Source: Linnemannia schmuckeri (Eukaryota; Mortierellomycota; Mortierellomycetes; Mortierellales; Mortierellaceae). From it: 64,000 bases of DNA. The notes below the pieces were generated by a model. That model saw only the letters and a program-made list of their open reading frames with translations. It searched no databases and was not told the DNA's origin. This document shows, in pieces, positions 1 to 10,829 of the stretch (its first letter is position 1; the number at the start of each line of letters is the position of its first letter). A program made the translations under genes and the position numbers. The stretch is from positions 1,240,001 to 1,304,000 of the forward strand of contig JANATG010000012.1 of the NCBI GenBank assembly GCA_029449235.1. Direction: 5' to 3'.

Positions 1-3
1 AAA

Positions 4-3000
4 ATGAAGGTAGAAGAAGAGGGTGTCGCTGTTGCACAGACAAGCGAGGTTATTGTGGCTGAAGATGTGGCTGAGACTGAGCTAAAGGTAACTTCAATTA
101 CGACTGTGGGGACAGCAGTTGTTGAGGAGCCAGAGTGTCCATTTCAGAAGCAACTCGCGCTTCAAGAGCAGGAGGAGACAGAGACCCAACGCAGCAAGAT
201 TGCCGCTGGATTCAAGCCTCGCAGGAAGCGGAATAATAGCTCTGGTGGCAAGAAGCTGTTGCTCAAGAAGAAGACAAGTCTCCCTAATCTTCGCAGCAGT
301 TTTCAACAACAGCCATTACGGCAGGCGGCGACCTCTCAGTCTGAGAGCGATGAGTCCAACGTGGATAGCCCGACTTCTGCATCGGGCAAAGCTGCTACAA
401 GTGACTATGTCATTCCTCCATTCTACTTTCCTATGGGGAAGCCTGTGGCCGCATCCAAGCGCCGTCAGCGAGTCCATAGCGCCGTGGTAGGTTGTTTGTG
501 GAATTGAAACTTGCGAGTCCGTGTTATTTTAGTGTTGAAGCTTATTGATTTATATTTTTCCCTATTATTGTATTAGACGAAGGCCAAGGAGATTTTTGTA
601 GTGGCGGAGAATGGTGTGCTGTCAGAGGCAGGATTCGTAGCCATTACGGTCCATTGTTGTGAGCTGCCACGGTATATGAACCGCGCTCTGTTCCGAAAGG
701 TTGATCTTGCTGGGAGCAACGAAGTCCGGTTCCAGGAATTTGAACGAGTCTGGGAATCCCTAGTCGAGACTTGTCCTGACGAGATTTCTATGGTAAGTGA
801 TAGTGATTGACTTTCTTTCTCTGTTTAACTGGAGCCATCGTGAAACCATTAGAGTTGGTGGCGTTCTTGTATATCACGATCAATTGACCAGATCTGCTTC
901 AATCAACAACTCCGCAATCAAATATTGATCATGATCTGCGGATTTATCTTTTGGCTCCTGACGATTACTTGTTCGACAACATAGATCTTTGCGATCTTGA
1001 AGCAGCCCAGCGCGAATGTCCTGACGCCTACGGACTTTGAGGCTGTCCTTCAGGACCTGGTTCTTTTCCACCCTGGGCTCGAGTTCTTATCTGGCAATGC
1101 CGTCTTTCAAGAGCGTTATCGTAAGTTCCCTATTGTTCATCATCGTGAGAAATTTTCGTTCTCTTTAATTCTGCGGCTAACATTTCGCTAATCCTCATAA
1201 TTTTTTTGTACCCGTAGTGGAAACGGTGATCACGCGAATCTTTTATGAGGCGAACCGGCGACATGGGAAGATGAAGCTATCAGATCTGCGACGATCCAAC
1301 TTTGACAAGACATTGCGCAAGCTCGAAAACAGCGATCTTAATCAGACTGAGGACTGTTTCTCGTACAAGCACTTTTATGTGATCTACTGCAAGTTCTGGG
1401 AGCTGGATCAAGACCATGACCTGATCCTGGATGAGCAGGATTTGGCGGGTTACTCGGGCGGCGCGATCTCGACGAGGATTATTCGACGTGTCATGCAGGG
1501 GTATGGCAATGAAACAGGGATGTTTATGGTCCCAGATCAGGAGTTGCTCTTGCAGCAGCAACAGCAGCAACAGCAGCAGCAGTTGCTTTTGATTCAGCAG
1601 CAGCAATTACTTCAGCAACAACAGCAGCAGCTTATCCAGCAACAGCAAAGACAGCAGCAACAGGCTCAACTTCAAGTTGAGAGTTCCGACATGGAATTGG
1701 ATACTGCTGTCCTGGACAATCCTTCTGAGAACGCGAACAATTTAGACAATGGCGAGGATGATGAGGAGACCGACAAGGGTATGACTGAGATGACGACGCC
1801 TCCTGGAGAAGGATCTCCAGCTCCCGAGACCAAGACGTTGAGACGATCCAAGACTATGACTCTCTCTGGTGTCAACATCTCGTCCGAATTTATCTTTGAA
1901 GGCATGACTTCCCCAACTGTTGATGAACCGTTGGCTTCTCCTTCCATCACATCGACACCCACCAGTCCGGCGTCAGTAGCACTGAACTCTCCATCACTGA
2001 CAACACCAGCGGCAACAGCAATTATTCAGCGGACGATTCCTCCAGGTCCCGGCACACAGTGTCGTCCACAGAACTACCGCATGACCTACAAGGGCTTTAT
2101 CTGGTTCCTTCTCGCCGAGACCGACAAGCAGACCGTGACGTCGATCGAGTACTGGTTTCGGTGCATGGATCTCGACGGTGATGGTTTGCTCACTGTCTTT
2201 GAGCTCGAACAACTCTTCCAGGAACAAGCCGCTCGGATGTCGATCTTGGGAATGGAATCGTTTGGGTTCCGGGATGCGATTTGTCAGATGCAAGATCTGG
2301 TGGCTCCCAAGGAGACTGGGCTGGTGAGGTTGTCGGATTTGAAGCAGTGTGGTCAGGCGGGTCCGTTTATTGATTTGTTTTGTAATGTTGTAAGATGGAG
2401 GAACTTTGAGGCGCATCAACATCAGATCCGGATGCGGCAGCAGCAGATTGCGATGCAGCGGGCGACGGAGGCTGCGTGGGAGGAGGTTGCGGTGGGTGGG
2501 GATTTATTTGATGACGATGACGATGATGAGGATGAGGACGATTGTGAGAACGATGATTGCGAGGAGGAGGATGAGGAGGAAGCGTTGGAGGACGAGGAGG
2601 TAGAGGAAGGAGATATCAGCGACGATTATGCAGATGGAAGCAGCGAGAGTCCTATGAGTCCATTGAGTGACGCGGCAGAGGTGTCTTCCAACTCCAATGT
2701 AGCTCATGCAGTCCCATTCAGCCCAGATATCGAGATGAGCGAAGGCAAAGATCTGTTGTCTGCCTCCGAGTCGTCGTGTGTAGGCCTCGGACTGGCTGTC
2801 AAGCCTACAGCCCAACTTGACAGTGATGCCAAGGATCTATCGACCACACAGCTATACCAGAGCCTGGGCCGTTGTCGCGGTGATGGTAATGGCATTGACC
2901 GTGTCAAAACTGCCGCGCAAGAAGGCGGACTGAATGAAGCACTCGAAGACAATCATCAAGATGGAGGAGGACTAGGAGGAATCATGGACAGTACGATGGA

Positions 3001-3729
3001 ATTGAACCCCGCAGTAACCAACGCTTTGAACCGACGCAACAAGGAGAAACAGCGCAAGCGCCGGCAGTCGATGGTGCGACTTGCTCTCCTGGAGGAGCAG
3101 CGCAAAGAGAAAGCTCTCCTCGCCACTATTCGGTAAGCTTTTGTTTTATTACATTGCAAAAGCGTGTTATATTTTGCACATGGTGTAACTCTTCGTCCTT
3201 CAACCTTTTGCTAACTTGACAAAAAAAATTTCTTATCTTAAACAATAGAGAGTCGCCATGGATCGTGTATGTGGAATCAGAGTACGAGAAGCTGGTCACG
3301 ATCGAGCGACCGCAAAGCAGGACCGAGTGGGAGCAAGAAGACGAAGAAGAGGAGGAAGAAGAAGAAGACGAGGAAGAAGAAGACCTTGATGACGCCGAAG
3401 ATGGTCTCGATGGCGGCGTTGGTACACCCGGTGGTGTGATAGGCGAGGAAGGAGATGATGATGAAGAAGAAGAAGTCATGAACGAAGACCACCTTCATCA
3501 CCTTCAACACCAACACCAGCAACATCGTCTGCAACACCTCCAGCGTCATTTGCATCTGAATGCAGTTGAAGGGATTGACCAAATCCAGATGCAGTCGCAG
3601 CAACAACAGCAGCAGCAGCAGTACCAGCAGTATCAGCTCTTGCTCCAACATCAACAGCAGCAGCAGCAGCAAGAAATCAAGGCGTCTGCACGAGTGATGG
3701 AGTTTGAGCAGATTTCAATCGATCCTTGA
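4..3729 (+). CDS. PP2A B''-type regulatory subunit (PR72/PPP2R3-like), five exons
   Basis: This is a regulatory subunit of Ser/Thr phosphatase 2A, expected to bind the A/C core and direct it to substrates under calcium control. My exons are 4-486, 577-792, 985-1120, 1218-3132 and 3249-3729, giving 1,076 aa in one frame. The B'' core is clear: HPGLEFLS, RIFYEANR, HFYVIYCKFWELD followed by a first EF-hand near residue 340 (DQDHDLILDEQDL), and SIEYWFRCMDLDGDG with the second EF-hand near residue 594. The core is split by a poly-Gln tract (about residues 389-435) and a Ser/Thr/Pro-rich linker. After it come a long Asp/Glu run, a basic helix, and a second acidic and Gln-rich tail. The basic N-terminus is disordered. 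The ATG at position 4 is only the first one visible; the true start may lie left of the window. The family is secure; the 5' end is not. Confidence 0.9.
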
Positions 3730-3959
3730 AAAAATGGACGATAGGGAGGGGGCAGGATAACTGCCCTTTACTGCTTTTCTGTCCATGCATGCTCCTATTA
3801 ACCACAATCACACAACAGTAACACACACATACACACACAAAAAGTTTCCTTCAGTTAATATCCAAAAAAGAAAGCGCCCTGCATTTTATTTTCTTTTCGC
3901 GAAATATGGTCAGTGTTGTTTGTGTAGAAGAATGATGATTGTTGTGATGATGTAGTTTT
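3730..3959. other. Convergent 3' ends
   Basis: About 230 bp separate the stop codons of the converging PP2A B'' and ubiquitin hydrolase genes. It holds a CA-rich stretch near 3810-3840 and A/T-rich sequence suitable for polyadenylation. No gene is seen. Confidence 0.5.
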
Positions 3960-6900
3960 TCAGATAGATGGCGATGATGTGGATGCAGATTTGGTTTTCA
4001 ACGAAGGTGCTATTGACGTGAGGATGTCAAACGGCTCGGGTATGCATGGTGAAGGTGGGGAGGAAGAATCGGATGCTCCTCCATTCAGACTCAAGTCCAG
4101 GTCTGGAGGCAAACATGCCGATTGGATCCTTAATCCGTTCAGTAAATGTTGTTGTTGTTGTGTGCTTGTGGAGGAAGAAGAGGAGGAGTGATCCGCCATC
4201 GTGGTGGTGCTTTTGCGGTTCATCCGTTGTCTCAGAACCGGTGACGTCGTGAACAAGGACGGTGAAGCCGAAGAGTCAGACGAGCCGGCGCTCGGAGAAG
4301 GCGGAGTTGTCGAGTTCGGAGAGGAGACAAATGAACGCCACGCGCGGTCCTCGTCCAGAGACTGAAGACTCTCCATATCCGACATATCTTCGTCTCGATC
4401 AAGATGGCCCATCCGGAGCAGAGCCGCAACCGCCTTGGGTCGCGCCTTGAACAGCTTCTCGTCCATGTCCATGAAATCGACACGACTTGGATCCAATCGA
4501 GACTCGTTGGTAGAAAGGCCGCTATGATTGTTACTGCTGTTGTCGCTGCTGCATTTTATCCGCTTCTGCTCCTCGTTGTTCAATGCCTCCCTCGCGTTTT
4601 GGCTCTCTTTGACCTCTTTGTCATCTGTTCGAATCCTCAGGCCCTTTTGCAAGAGCGCTCTAAGTCCAAGCTCGACAGACTGCAGTGAAAGACTCGATGT
4701 GACATTACTCCGCGTCCGGCTCTGCTTATCTTCCGTGTTCTCGACCTTTTCATAAAGACACATGTAAGGATTCGATCCCAACACGTTCTCCAGTGAGACT
4801 GACTCGACTGTTTCATCCGACACTCTAAACCAGTCTTCTCTCCGTCCACTGCCATAGTACGAACCACTCCTTGCCGACCCGTTCGCTGCACCGTCCAGTC
4901 CTAAACCAACTGGTCCGACCTTTGACACCATGCTCTCGGGTTTGCGACGGTAAGCAATAAAATGTCCGTACGAGTGTCCTCCGTAATGTACAACGATCGA
5001 CTGAAGCTTGTAGAGTATCTTTTTCCGTGTTGGTTCTGAATCCTTCTTGCCGGATGCAGACGACGACGGTGATGATCCTGATCTGTCATATCCCATCCTC
5101 TCCAAATCCTGCTCTGAAATCGACAAGGGCAAGTTGGGCCGTGTCAAAAGAACGCCTGTGGTGCAGAAAGGCGACAAATCCAGATATTCAGGGAAACGGA
5201 CATGACAGCTGTTCTTGGACACCGTGCCATAGTTGGAGTACTGAGATCGAATAAAGTGCAGACACAGAACCGACGGTGGTTTGGCCAACATGACCTGCTT
5301 GGTGCAATGACGAGAGACAACCTTGGAGAGTTTGATATCCGGAATAGCCTTCTCCACATCCGACTTGACGGCCGCTTCCAGAATCTTGCGCTGCCGGAGG
5401 AGTTTTGACTTTTTGACTGCCTTCTCCGCCTTGGTCAATGTCTGATTGGATGCCCTCCTCCGGTTCAACTCCTCGAACTCCGAGGTGTACTGTGACGAAG
5501 ACTCATCATCGCTCTCAATTTCGCTCTCGGAAAAGGAGGTACTGCTATTGTCTGAGAGGTAGTCGCTATCAATGTCGATGTCCATGTCGCTGCCTCTGTT
5601 TTTGCGCCGACTTGACCGCGAGATGTTGGTCTGTGCTCCAACTGGGGCATCAATTTGTTTCAGCTCATTGCCGATGCGGTCGAGAGTGGCGATGAGAGAG
5701 CACTTGCGGCAGACAACATCGTTGAGCGACTCGAGAGTGATATATTGTTGAAGGCAATCCTCAATGTTACAAGAACGGGCCGAAGGTAATGAGAGCGACA
5801 GGTTGTCAAAGGTAAAGTGTCGAACTGCCTCTGTATATCCGCACTGCATGCACGAAAGTCGACTGGCCAGCATCCCGATCATTGGGTTCGACTCCATCTT
5901 CTTGACTTGATGGTCCAGATTGGTCGACTCCATACCGATCAGCTTTTTCAGAAACTCGAGATCCAGCAGAGGTCGTGTCGACTGGAGCTTTTGAATGGTG
6001 GTCTCCTCTGAATTGAGTGCGCTCGAAATAATTTGAAAGAGTTCCTGTGCATCCTGCTGTTCCCTATTCATGATGTTGCTGTGATATCCTGACGCCTTTG
6101 AATCCTTTGCCCGCGAAGACTCCAACGCCTGGACGATGGCTCTTGGCCGAAAAGCCTTGTGTGAAGCCAAAGGTTTTTGCAGAGCTAAAGGTATAATTCA
6201 AATTGGACAGTCATTGTTAGCCTTTTGATGAACATCACTAGTTGCCCTAGGCGCCCAACTTCAATGACATTCGTCGTCCGGAGAGAGAAGCGCACCTTCC
6301 ATAGTGTCCAGTAATGCCTCCGTAACTTGGAGATCATCTTCCTCCAGCTGCAAATCCTCCGATCGGTCTAAAAGTGACTCCAGATAAGGCGAAAGTACCG
6401 AGAGCGCCGAAAGTGCCTGGTTTGGATTTGTAAAAAAAAAAAAAGTGATGGATCGTGGTCAGTCGTCCGTCATTCTGGCCGCGTCACATTGATTTCTTGT
6501 GGTGTGTGGAATTGATCATATGCTGTCCAAAACTTGATTCCACACCTGCAAGACGGAGTTCAGGAAGCAAGAGTTGCCTGTGTTGACCAGCCCATGAACA
6601 TAGTGTAGCGAGGAGGCCGCAGCGGCCTTGGGTTGATGTAATGCTTGCGATATGCCTAGTGTAGAAAAATGGATGGTAGTAATAGCAAAAATACATAATC
6701 AGAGTTGATAAATAAAACTCGCACTTGAGCATGTGTCATTAAAGCAAAGTTCAGTTCTATGCGGCTAAAGGTGTGAATATATTGTACCTTGCGTAGCATT
6801 GACGGTGTGGAGTTGGTGCAGTTGAACCCGGCTGGTAATTTTCGTTCTATCAGGTATAGCGGTCTTGGTGCCGTTACGATGTTCTTGCAGTGGGTACAAA

Positions 6901-7211
6901 AGAGTACTGCTGCTACCACTGCCGAATGGGTTGCCAGCATCGTCCTGAGAGTCGTCCAGCTCCCAGCCCAATAGGATTTTGACAAGAGGCACCAAAAAGC
7001 GAGACTTGATGTAGAGCAGAACGGCCCATGTCTGAGCAGGTGATGGCAGCTCTTCGACAAGGGTCTTGAAGTCAAGAACAAGAAGATGGTCGATCAAGCC
7101 AAAGATCCGGCTCTTGTATTGTTGAGGCAGCGCAAAGATGACTGAGACCAGCAAGAGAACTGCGGCCAGCGGTGGCGGATGGAATAGTTTCTGAAGTGTG
7201 TCTTGTAGCAT
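3960..7211 (-). CDS. Membrane-anchored ubiquitin carboxyl-terminal hydrolase (USP30/Ubp1-like), four exons
   Basis: This is a USP-family cysteine protease that removes ubiquitin. An N-terminal hydrophobic segment (about residues 12-30, LAAVLLLVSVIFAL) suggests anchoring in the mitochondrial outer membrane or ER, as known for USP30 and yeast Ubp1. Exons in transcript order are 7211-6788, 6655-6546, 6416-6296 and 6184-3960, giving 959 aa with phases that match. The Cys box is GLVNTGNSCFLNSVLQ with the catalytic Cys near residue 171. The QQDAQELF block follows. Two CxxC pairs (CMQC, CRKC) form the zinc finger, and the His box is HYGGHSYGHFIAYR near residue 620. A Ser/Asp/Glu-rich insertion of about 80 residues follows the second CxxC. 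The C-terminal 250 residues are Ser/Pro-rich and disordered. The catalytic residues look intact. Whether the target membrane is mitochondrial or ER cannot be told from sequence. Confidence 0.9.
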
Positions 7212-8270
7212 GATGTCCCTTTCTGTTTCTGTCGGCGGAGGCCGTTTGGTCCTGTATATCCCTTTTGTATGTTTGTTGTTATTCCCAACACTAGTAGAAG
7301 GGTTGTGATTCGTTTGCTGTCCTGTTCTTCAGAGGCTGTTCGTTGCTTTTCGTTTCTTCTTGTTTGTGTATATTTGCAAGAGTGCCGAGAGGGAAAGAAG
7401 AGACAAATAAGAAAAAAAAAGAAAAAAAAAAAAAAGCAAGATTGTGAGTCTGTTGGGTCGGCAAGGGGGGAGAGGAGAGGTGAGGATGAAGGCAAGACTG
7501 CTGTCAAGGGGGGGGGGGGGGGGGTGTGAAGGAAGGAGGGAGAGAAGAGAGAAAGAGAGAGGGAAAGTGACAGACAAGAGGGGGAGGAGAGAGAGAGATG
7601 TAGAGAAGTGTGAGTGAGAGAGAGAGAGAGGAGAGTGTATGGCTGCGAGACACTACTAGCCAGTCAGAGAACGAGACGAAGCGAGAGTGAAGGAGTGAAG
7701 GAAGGAAAAGGGAGGCAAAGCGAAGCAAGAGGTAAGGAGGGAAGAAGTGAAGAGGTTAGTTCGAAAAAAAAAAATAATCGATGTTTGTCTCAACAACACG
7801 CAAGGCAACAACACGCAATCAAACATACCCGCACAAGCCAGCGTACACATGGAACGAAAGACTGCTTTTTTTTTTTTTAACTCCTCCATTTCTCGTCATT
7901 TTTCGTCTGCTTGTATCATTCATTCAACCGTGCTCTTCACCTTTTCAGGACAACGAGAGTACAGAGTTGATGAATTAGGGACAGGATATTGAAATTGAAC
8001 GAGATCCAATCATATCCGTGGCGCTGACTTTTCGCAAGATGAACACCTGAACATCTTGGAGCAAATGAGGATTATCCCAAAGAGGCTGTACAAGAAACTA
8101 CTCCGAGCTCTACAAGGGCTACAAATAACAGCAGATTACTCCAACAGCAGCAGGAGCAGCACAACTGCCAAGGCAGCATCGACAGCAAGAGCACCCAGGA
8201 GCAGATCTGAAGAACCAGATGGAGGATCGTCGAGCGTGTTTTCGATTACGGATCCTGGGGCTGGATACAA
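7212..8270. other. Leader/promoter region of the USP gene and 3' flank of protease copy 1
   Basis: There is no convincing gene here. On the transcribed (-) strand of the USP gene this is a pyrimidine-rich leader or promoter: C tract, CT-rich runs at 7540-7740, T tracts. From about 7787 the sequence resembles the flanks found again near 9705 and 11227. A 74-codon frame at 8056-8280 is low-complexity and lies in this repeated flank, so I do not call it a gene. Confidence 0.5.
7508..7524. repeat. 17-nt G homopolymer
   Basis: Uninterrupted run of 17 G on the + strand, which reads as C in the USP leader. It is one of three long G/C homopolymers in the window; the others are at 62038 and 63398. 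Confidence 0.9.
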
Positions 8271-8312
8271 TGGAGCGTAGACCTAAAAAGCTGGAGCGTA
8301 GACCTAAAAAGC
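8271..8312. repeat. 21-nt unit repeated twice in tandem
   Basis: Two exact, adjacent copies of a 21-nt unit beginning TGGAGCGTAG and ending AAAAAGC (8271-8291 and 8292-8312), followed by the first bases of a third. It lies downstream of protease copy 1. It looks like local slippage. Confidence 0.85.
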
Positions 8313-8581
8313 TGGAGGCTTTTGAGAAGGCGGCCATCTTATCCCTCGAACGCCTGCTTTTCGCAAAGTAGAGGAGTAGAAACCCACTGAGCGGGCTGTC
8401 TGCTGCTTGCTCATCAACATTCAGTTGGTACTTGTCATCACGGTAAATAATAAATTTACTCCGTTCATGTGTGTCTATTACACCCGTGATAGGCGACTTG
8501 AAGAATACATATCCAAAGAGCGGATTGTACCATGGTTGGATGTTACAAAGCGCGCGAAGTTTATTTTCTAAAATGGATTTC

Positions 8582-9274
8582 TTAAAGGCACTTCGCCTTC
8601 ACAGTCTCAGTGATCCAAGCCCAGTTCGAGCGCACATCACACCACAGATGCTGTGTGTTCATCAGTGTCGAGCCATCCGCCTTGCCATTCGCCACACCAG
8701 CGACGTAGCACTTGGCGCCCTTGCAGACAAACAAAGGCCCACCAGAATCACGGAAGGCGATGCCAGAGGCGCCATCGGGGACAGGGACAACAATACCCTC
8801 GCTAGGGACGATCTTGGCCTTGGAGGTATACTGAAAGAACTCGAGCACCTTGGGGATAGTGTAATCACCGAGAAAGCCCCATCCAGCGACAGCGACGCTT
8901 TGACCTTGAACAGAGGCCTTGGTAAGGTTGTAACCTCGATTGTGGGACTCGGCGAGGACGGCAATCTCCATGTCGTAGCAACGCTTGTCGCTATATTCGG
9001 GCGAGAACGACGAGATGATCTTGGACGTTTTGGTAGACTCCACGACGACGGAGCTCTTGTACTCTGGGAGCATGACTTCGCCCAGACGATTCCTGGCGAG
9101 GCAGTGATGGGCAGTCAGGACACACTTGTTGCCGATCAATGCGCCCGTGCAATCATCGTTGACCTTGACGACTCCTAGAAGGAAAGGATTTGTTGCAAAG
9201 CCGCCGTTGATGATCGCTTGAGCGGCCAGCGGGATCCATGCAGCGGACAGGGCAAGAAAGACTGACGTTTTCAT
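8582..9274 (-). CDS. Secreted S1-family serine protease-like protein, copy 1
   Basis: This is a 230-aa chymotrypsin-fold protein. A signal peptide (MKTSVFLALSAAWIPLAAQA) runs straight into IINGGFA, the mature-type N-terminus of the family, with no visible activation propeptide. The triad positions are filled: His in LTAHHCL, Asp in CYDMEIAVL, Ser in RDSGGPLF. Eight Cys sit at positions compatible with the usual disulfides. Two sites are odd. The residue before DSGG, oxyanion-hole Gly193 in chymotrypsin numbering, is Arg. Position 189, the base of the S1 pocket, reads as Gly, so trypsin-like specificity is not expected. The ATG at 9274 was chosen because the signal peptide starts there and a splice acceptor lies just upstream. 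The neighbour at 10137-10829 is a near-identical paralogue. It may be an active protease, a zymogen-free variant or a pseudoprotease. Confidence 0.85.
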   Translation of the reverse strand: MKTSVFLALSAAWIPLAAQAIINGGFATNPFLLGVVKVNDDCTGALIGNKCVLTAHHCLARNRLGEVMLPEYKSSVVVESTKTSKIISSFSPEYSDKRCYDMEIAVLAESHNRGYNLTKASVQGQSVAVAGWGFLGDYTIPKVLEFFQYTSKAKIVPSEGIVVPVPDGASGIAFRDSGGPLFVCKGAKCYVAGVANGKADGSTLMNTQHLWCDVRSNWAWITETVKAKCL

Positions 9275-9275
9275 T

Positions 9276-9418
9276 CTGTTTGTGCGAATATATTGTATGT
9301 AAATGAGTGTTGATAAGTATTCCGCGTTCCGGGAGGAGAGGTGACAACATTGACCTAAGGCCCTTGGTAGATTGACTGTAGAAAATCTTATTGCGCTTGG
9401 GATGGGCAAAGCACATAC
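9276..9418 (-). other. Probable 5'-UTR intron of protease copy 1
   Basis: On the minus strand a donor CAG|GTATGTGC (intron from 9418) and an acceptor ACAAACAG|A lie just upstream of the ATG at 9274. The second copy has the same arrangement. The flanking exon sequence GGAACC(T/C)TCAG is conserved between copies while the intron body differs, as expected for a real intron. Confidence 0.5.
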
Positions 9419-10136
9419 CTGAAGGTTCCTGTGTGATTAAAAAGAGGAAAGAATGGAATAAAAAGTGAATGAGGAATGGTAAAGGAAAGAGGAGAAAGGA
9501 GTGAAAGAAGAAAGAAAGGCACAGTTCAATTTTACTTACGCCCTATTATATTCTTCACCCGTTAACTGAGCATATTTTTTTTTGCTAAAGTTAGAGAAAA
9601 GAGCAATTTCACACTAGCCATGTAAAAATGGCAGAAACAGATGGGGACTACTTGGTTTCATACGGTTTTATCAGAAAAAAAAAAGATTGAGAAAACTTGC
9701 TCTCCTTGCAACAACATGCAGGGCAAGCAACGCGAAAACAGACTTACCACACAAGCCAGCATACAGCATAACTGTTGATGTGTTATCTCCGATTATTCCG
9801 TAAGCCTGAATCCTACTGGATAGCTTCTGATGACCAAGGCAACATTACTGGTTGAATCTTCTCATAGATATATTCAGGACAACGACGATACATAATTGAG
9901 AAAATGGGCAGGTGGAAGATGAACGAGCGAAGGAAGTCCTATCGTATCGGCAGCGCTGGGCTTTCCTCGAGATGACAACACCCCCGAAGCAACGTATCAC
10001 CATCCGAAAGGAGATATTCACAAGAAACAACTCCCAGATAACACATTGCTGTGGTTGCGGCCACTGTGTGATGGAGGACTTAAAAATAACAAGCGAGACG
10101 TGGGCGATTTTTATTTTCTCAAGTATAGTACATCTC

Positions 10137-10829
10137 TTAAAGGCACTTCGCCTTCACAGTCTCAGTGATCCAAGCCCAGTTCGAGCGCACATCACACCAC
10201 AGATGCTGTGTGTTCATCAGTGTCGAGCCATCCGCCTTGCCATTCGCCACACCAGCGACGTAGCACTTGGCGCCCTTGCAGACAAACAAAGGCCCACCAG
10301 AATCACGGAAGGCGATGCCAGAGGCGCCATCGGGGACAGGGACAACAATACCCTCGCTAGGGACGATCTTGGCCTTGGAGGTATACTGAAAGAACTCGAG
10401 TACCTTGGGGATAGTGTAATCACCGAGAAAGCCCCATCCAGCGACAGCGACGCTTTGACCTTGAACAGAGGCCTTGGTAAGGTTGTAACCTCGATTGTGG
10501 GGCTCAGCGAGGACGGCGATCTGGATGTCGTAGCAACGCCTCTCACTGTATCCGGGTTCAAACGACGAGATGATCTTGGACGTTTTGGTAGACTCCACGA
10601 CGACGGAGCTCTTGTACTCTGGGAGCATGACTTCGCCCAGACGATTCCTGGCGAGGCAGTGATGGGCAGTCAGGACACACTTGTTGCCGATCAATGCGCC
10701 CGTGCAATCATCGTTGACCTTGACGACTCCTAGAAGGAAAGGGCTTGTGGCGAAGCGGCCGTTGACGATTGCCTGAGCGGCCAGCGGGATCCATGCAGCG
10801 GACAAGGCGAGAAAGAGCGATGTTTTCAT
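10137..10829 (-). CDS. Secreted S1-family serine protease-like protein, copy 2
   Basis: This is a 230-aa paralogue of the protein at 8582-9274, about 1.56 kb away in the same orientation. The signal peptide (MKTSLFLALSAAWIPLAAQA) is followed directly by IVNGRFATS. His (LTAHHCL), Asp (CYDIQIAVL) and Ser (RDSGGPLF) are kept, as are Arg at 193 and Gly at 189. Differences from copy 1 are clustered: at the mature N-terminus and in a patch before and around the catalytic Asp (SSFEPGYSERRC here, SSFSPEYSDKRC in copy 1). The C-terminal third and the His-region block are almost unchanged. A probable 5'-UTR intron occupies 10831-10986. Tandem duplication is certain from the sequence; function and activity are inferred. 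Confidence 0.85.
   Translation of the reverse strand: MKTSLFLALSAAWIPLAAQAIVNGRFATSPFLLGVVKVNDDCTGALIGNKCVLTAHHCLARNRLGEVMLPEYKSSVVVESTKTSKIISSFEPGYSERRCYDIQIAVLAEPHNRGYNLTKASVQGQSVAVAGWGFLGDYTIPKVLEFFQYTSKAKIVPSEGIVVPVPDGASGIAFRDSGGPLFVCKGAKCYVAGVANGKADGSTLMNTQHLWCDVRSNWAWITETVKAKCL

Noticed and set aside
8471..9178. 235-codon + strand frame over protease copy 1
   Set aside because: It is antisense to a protein with signal peptide and catalytic motifs, and its sequence matches no family I know. Codon bias explains the open frame.
9912..10733. 273-codon + strand frame over protease copy 2
   Set aside because: Same reason; it is the antisense counterpart in the duplicate.
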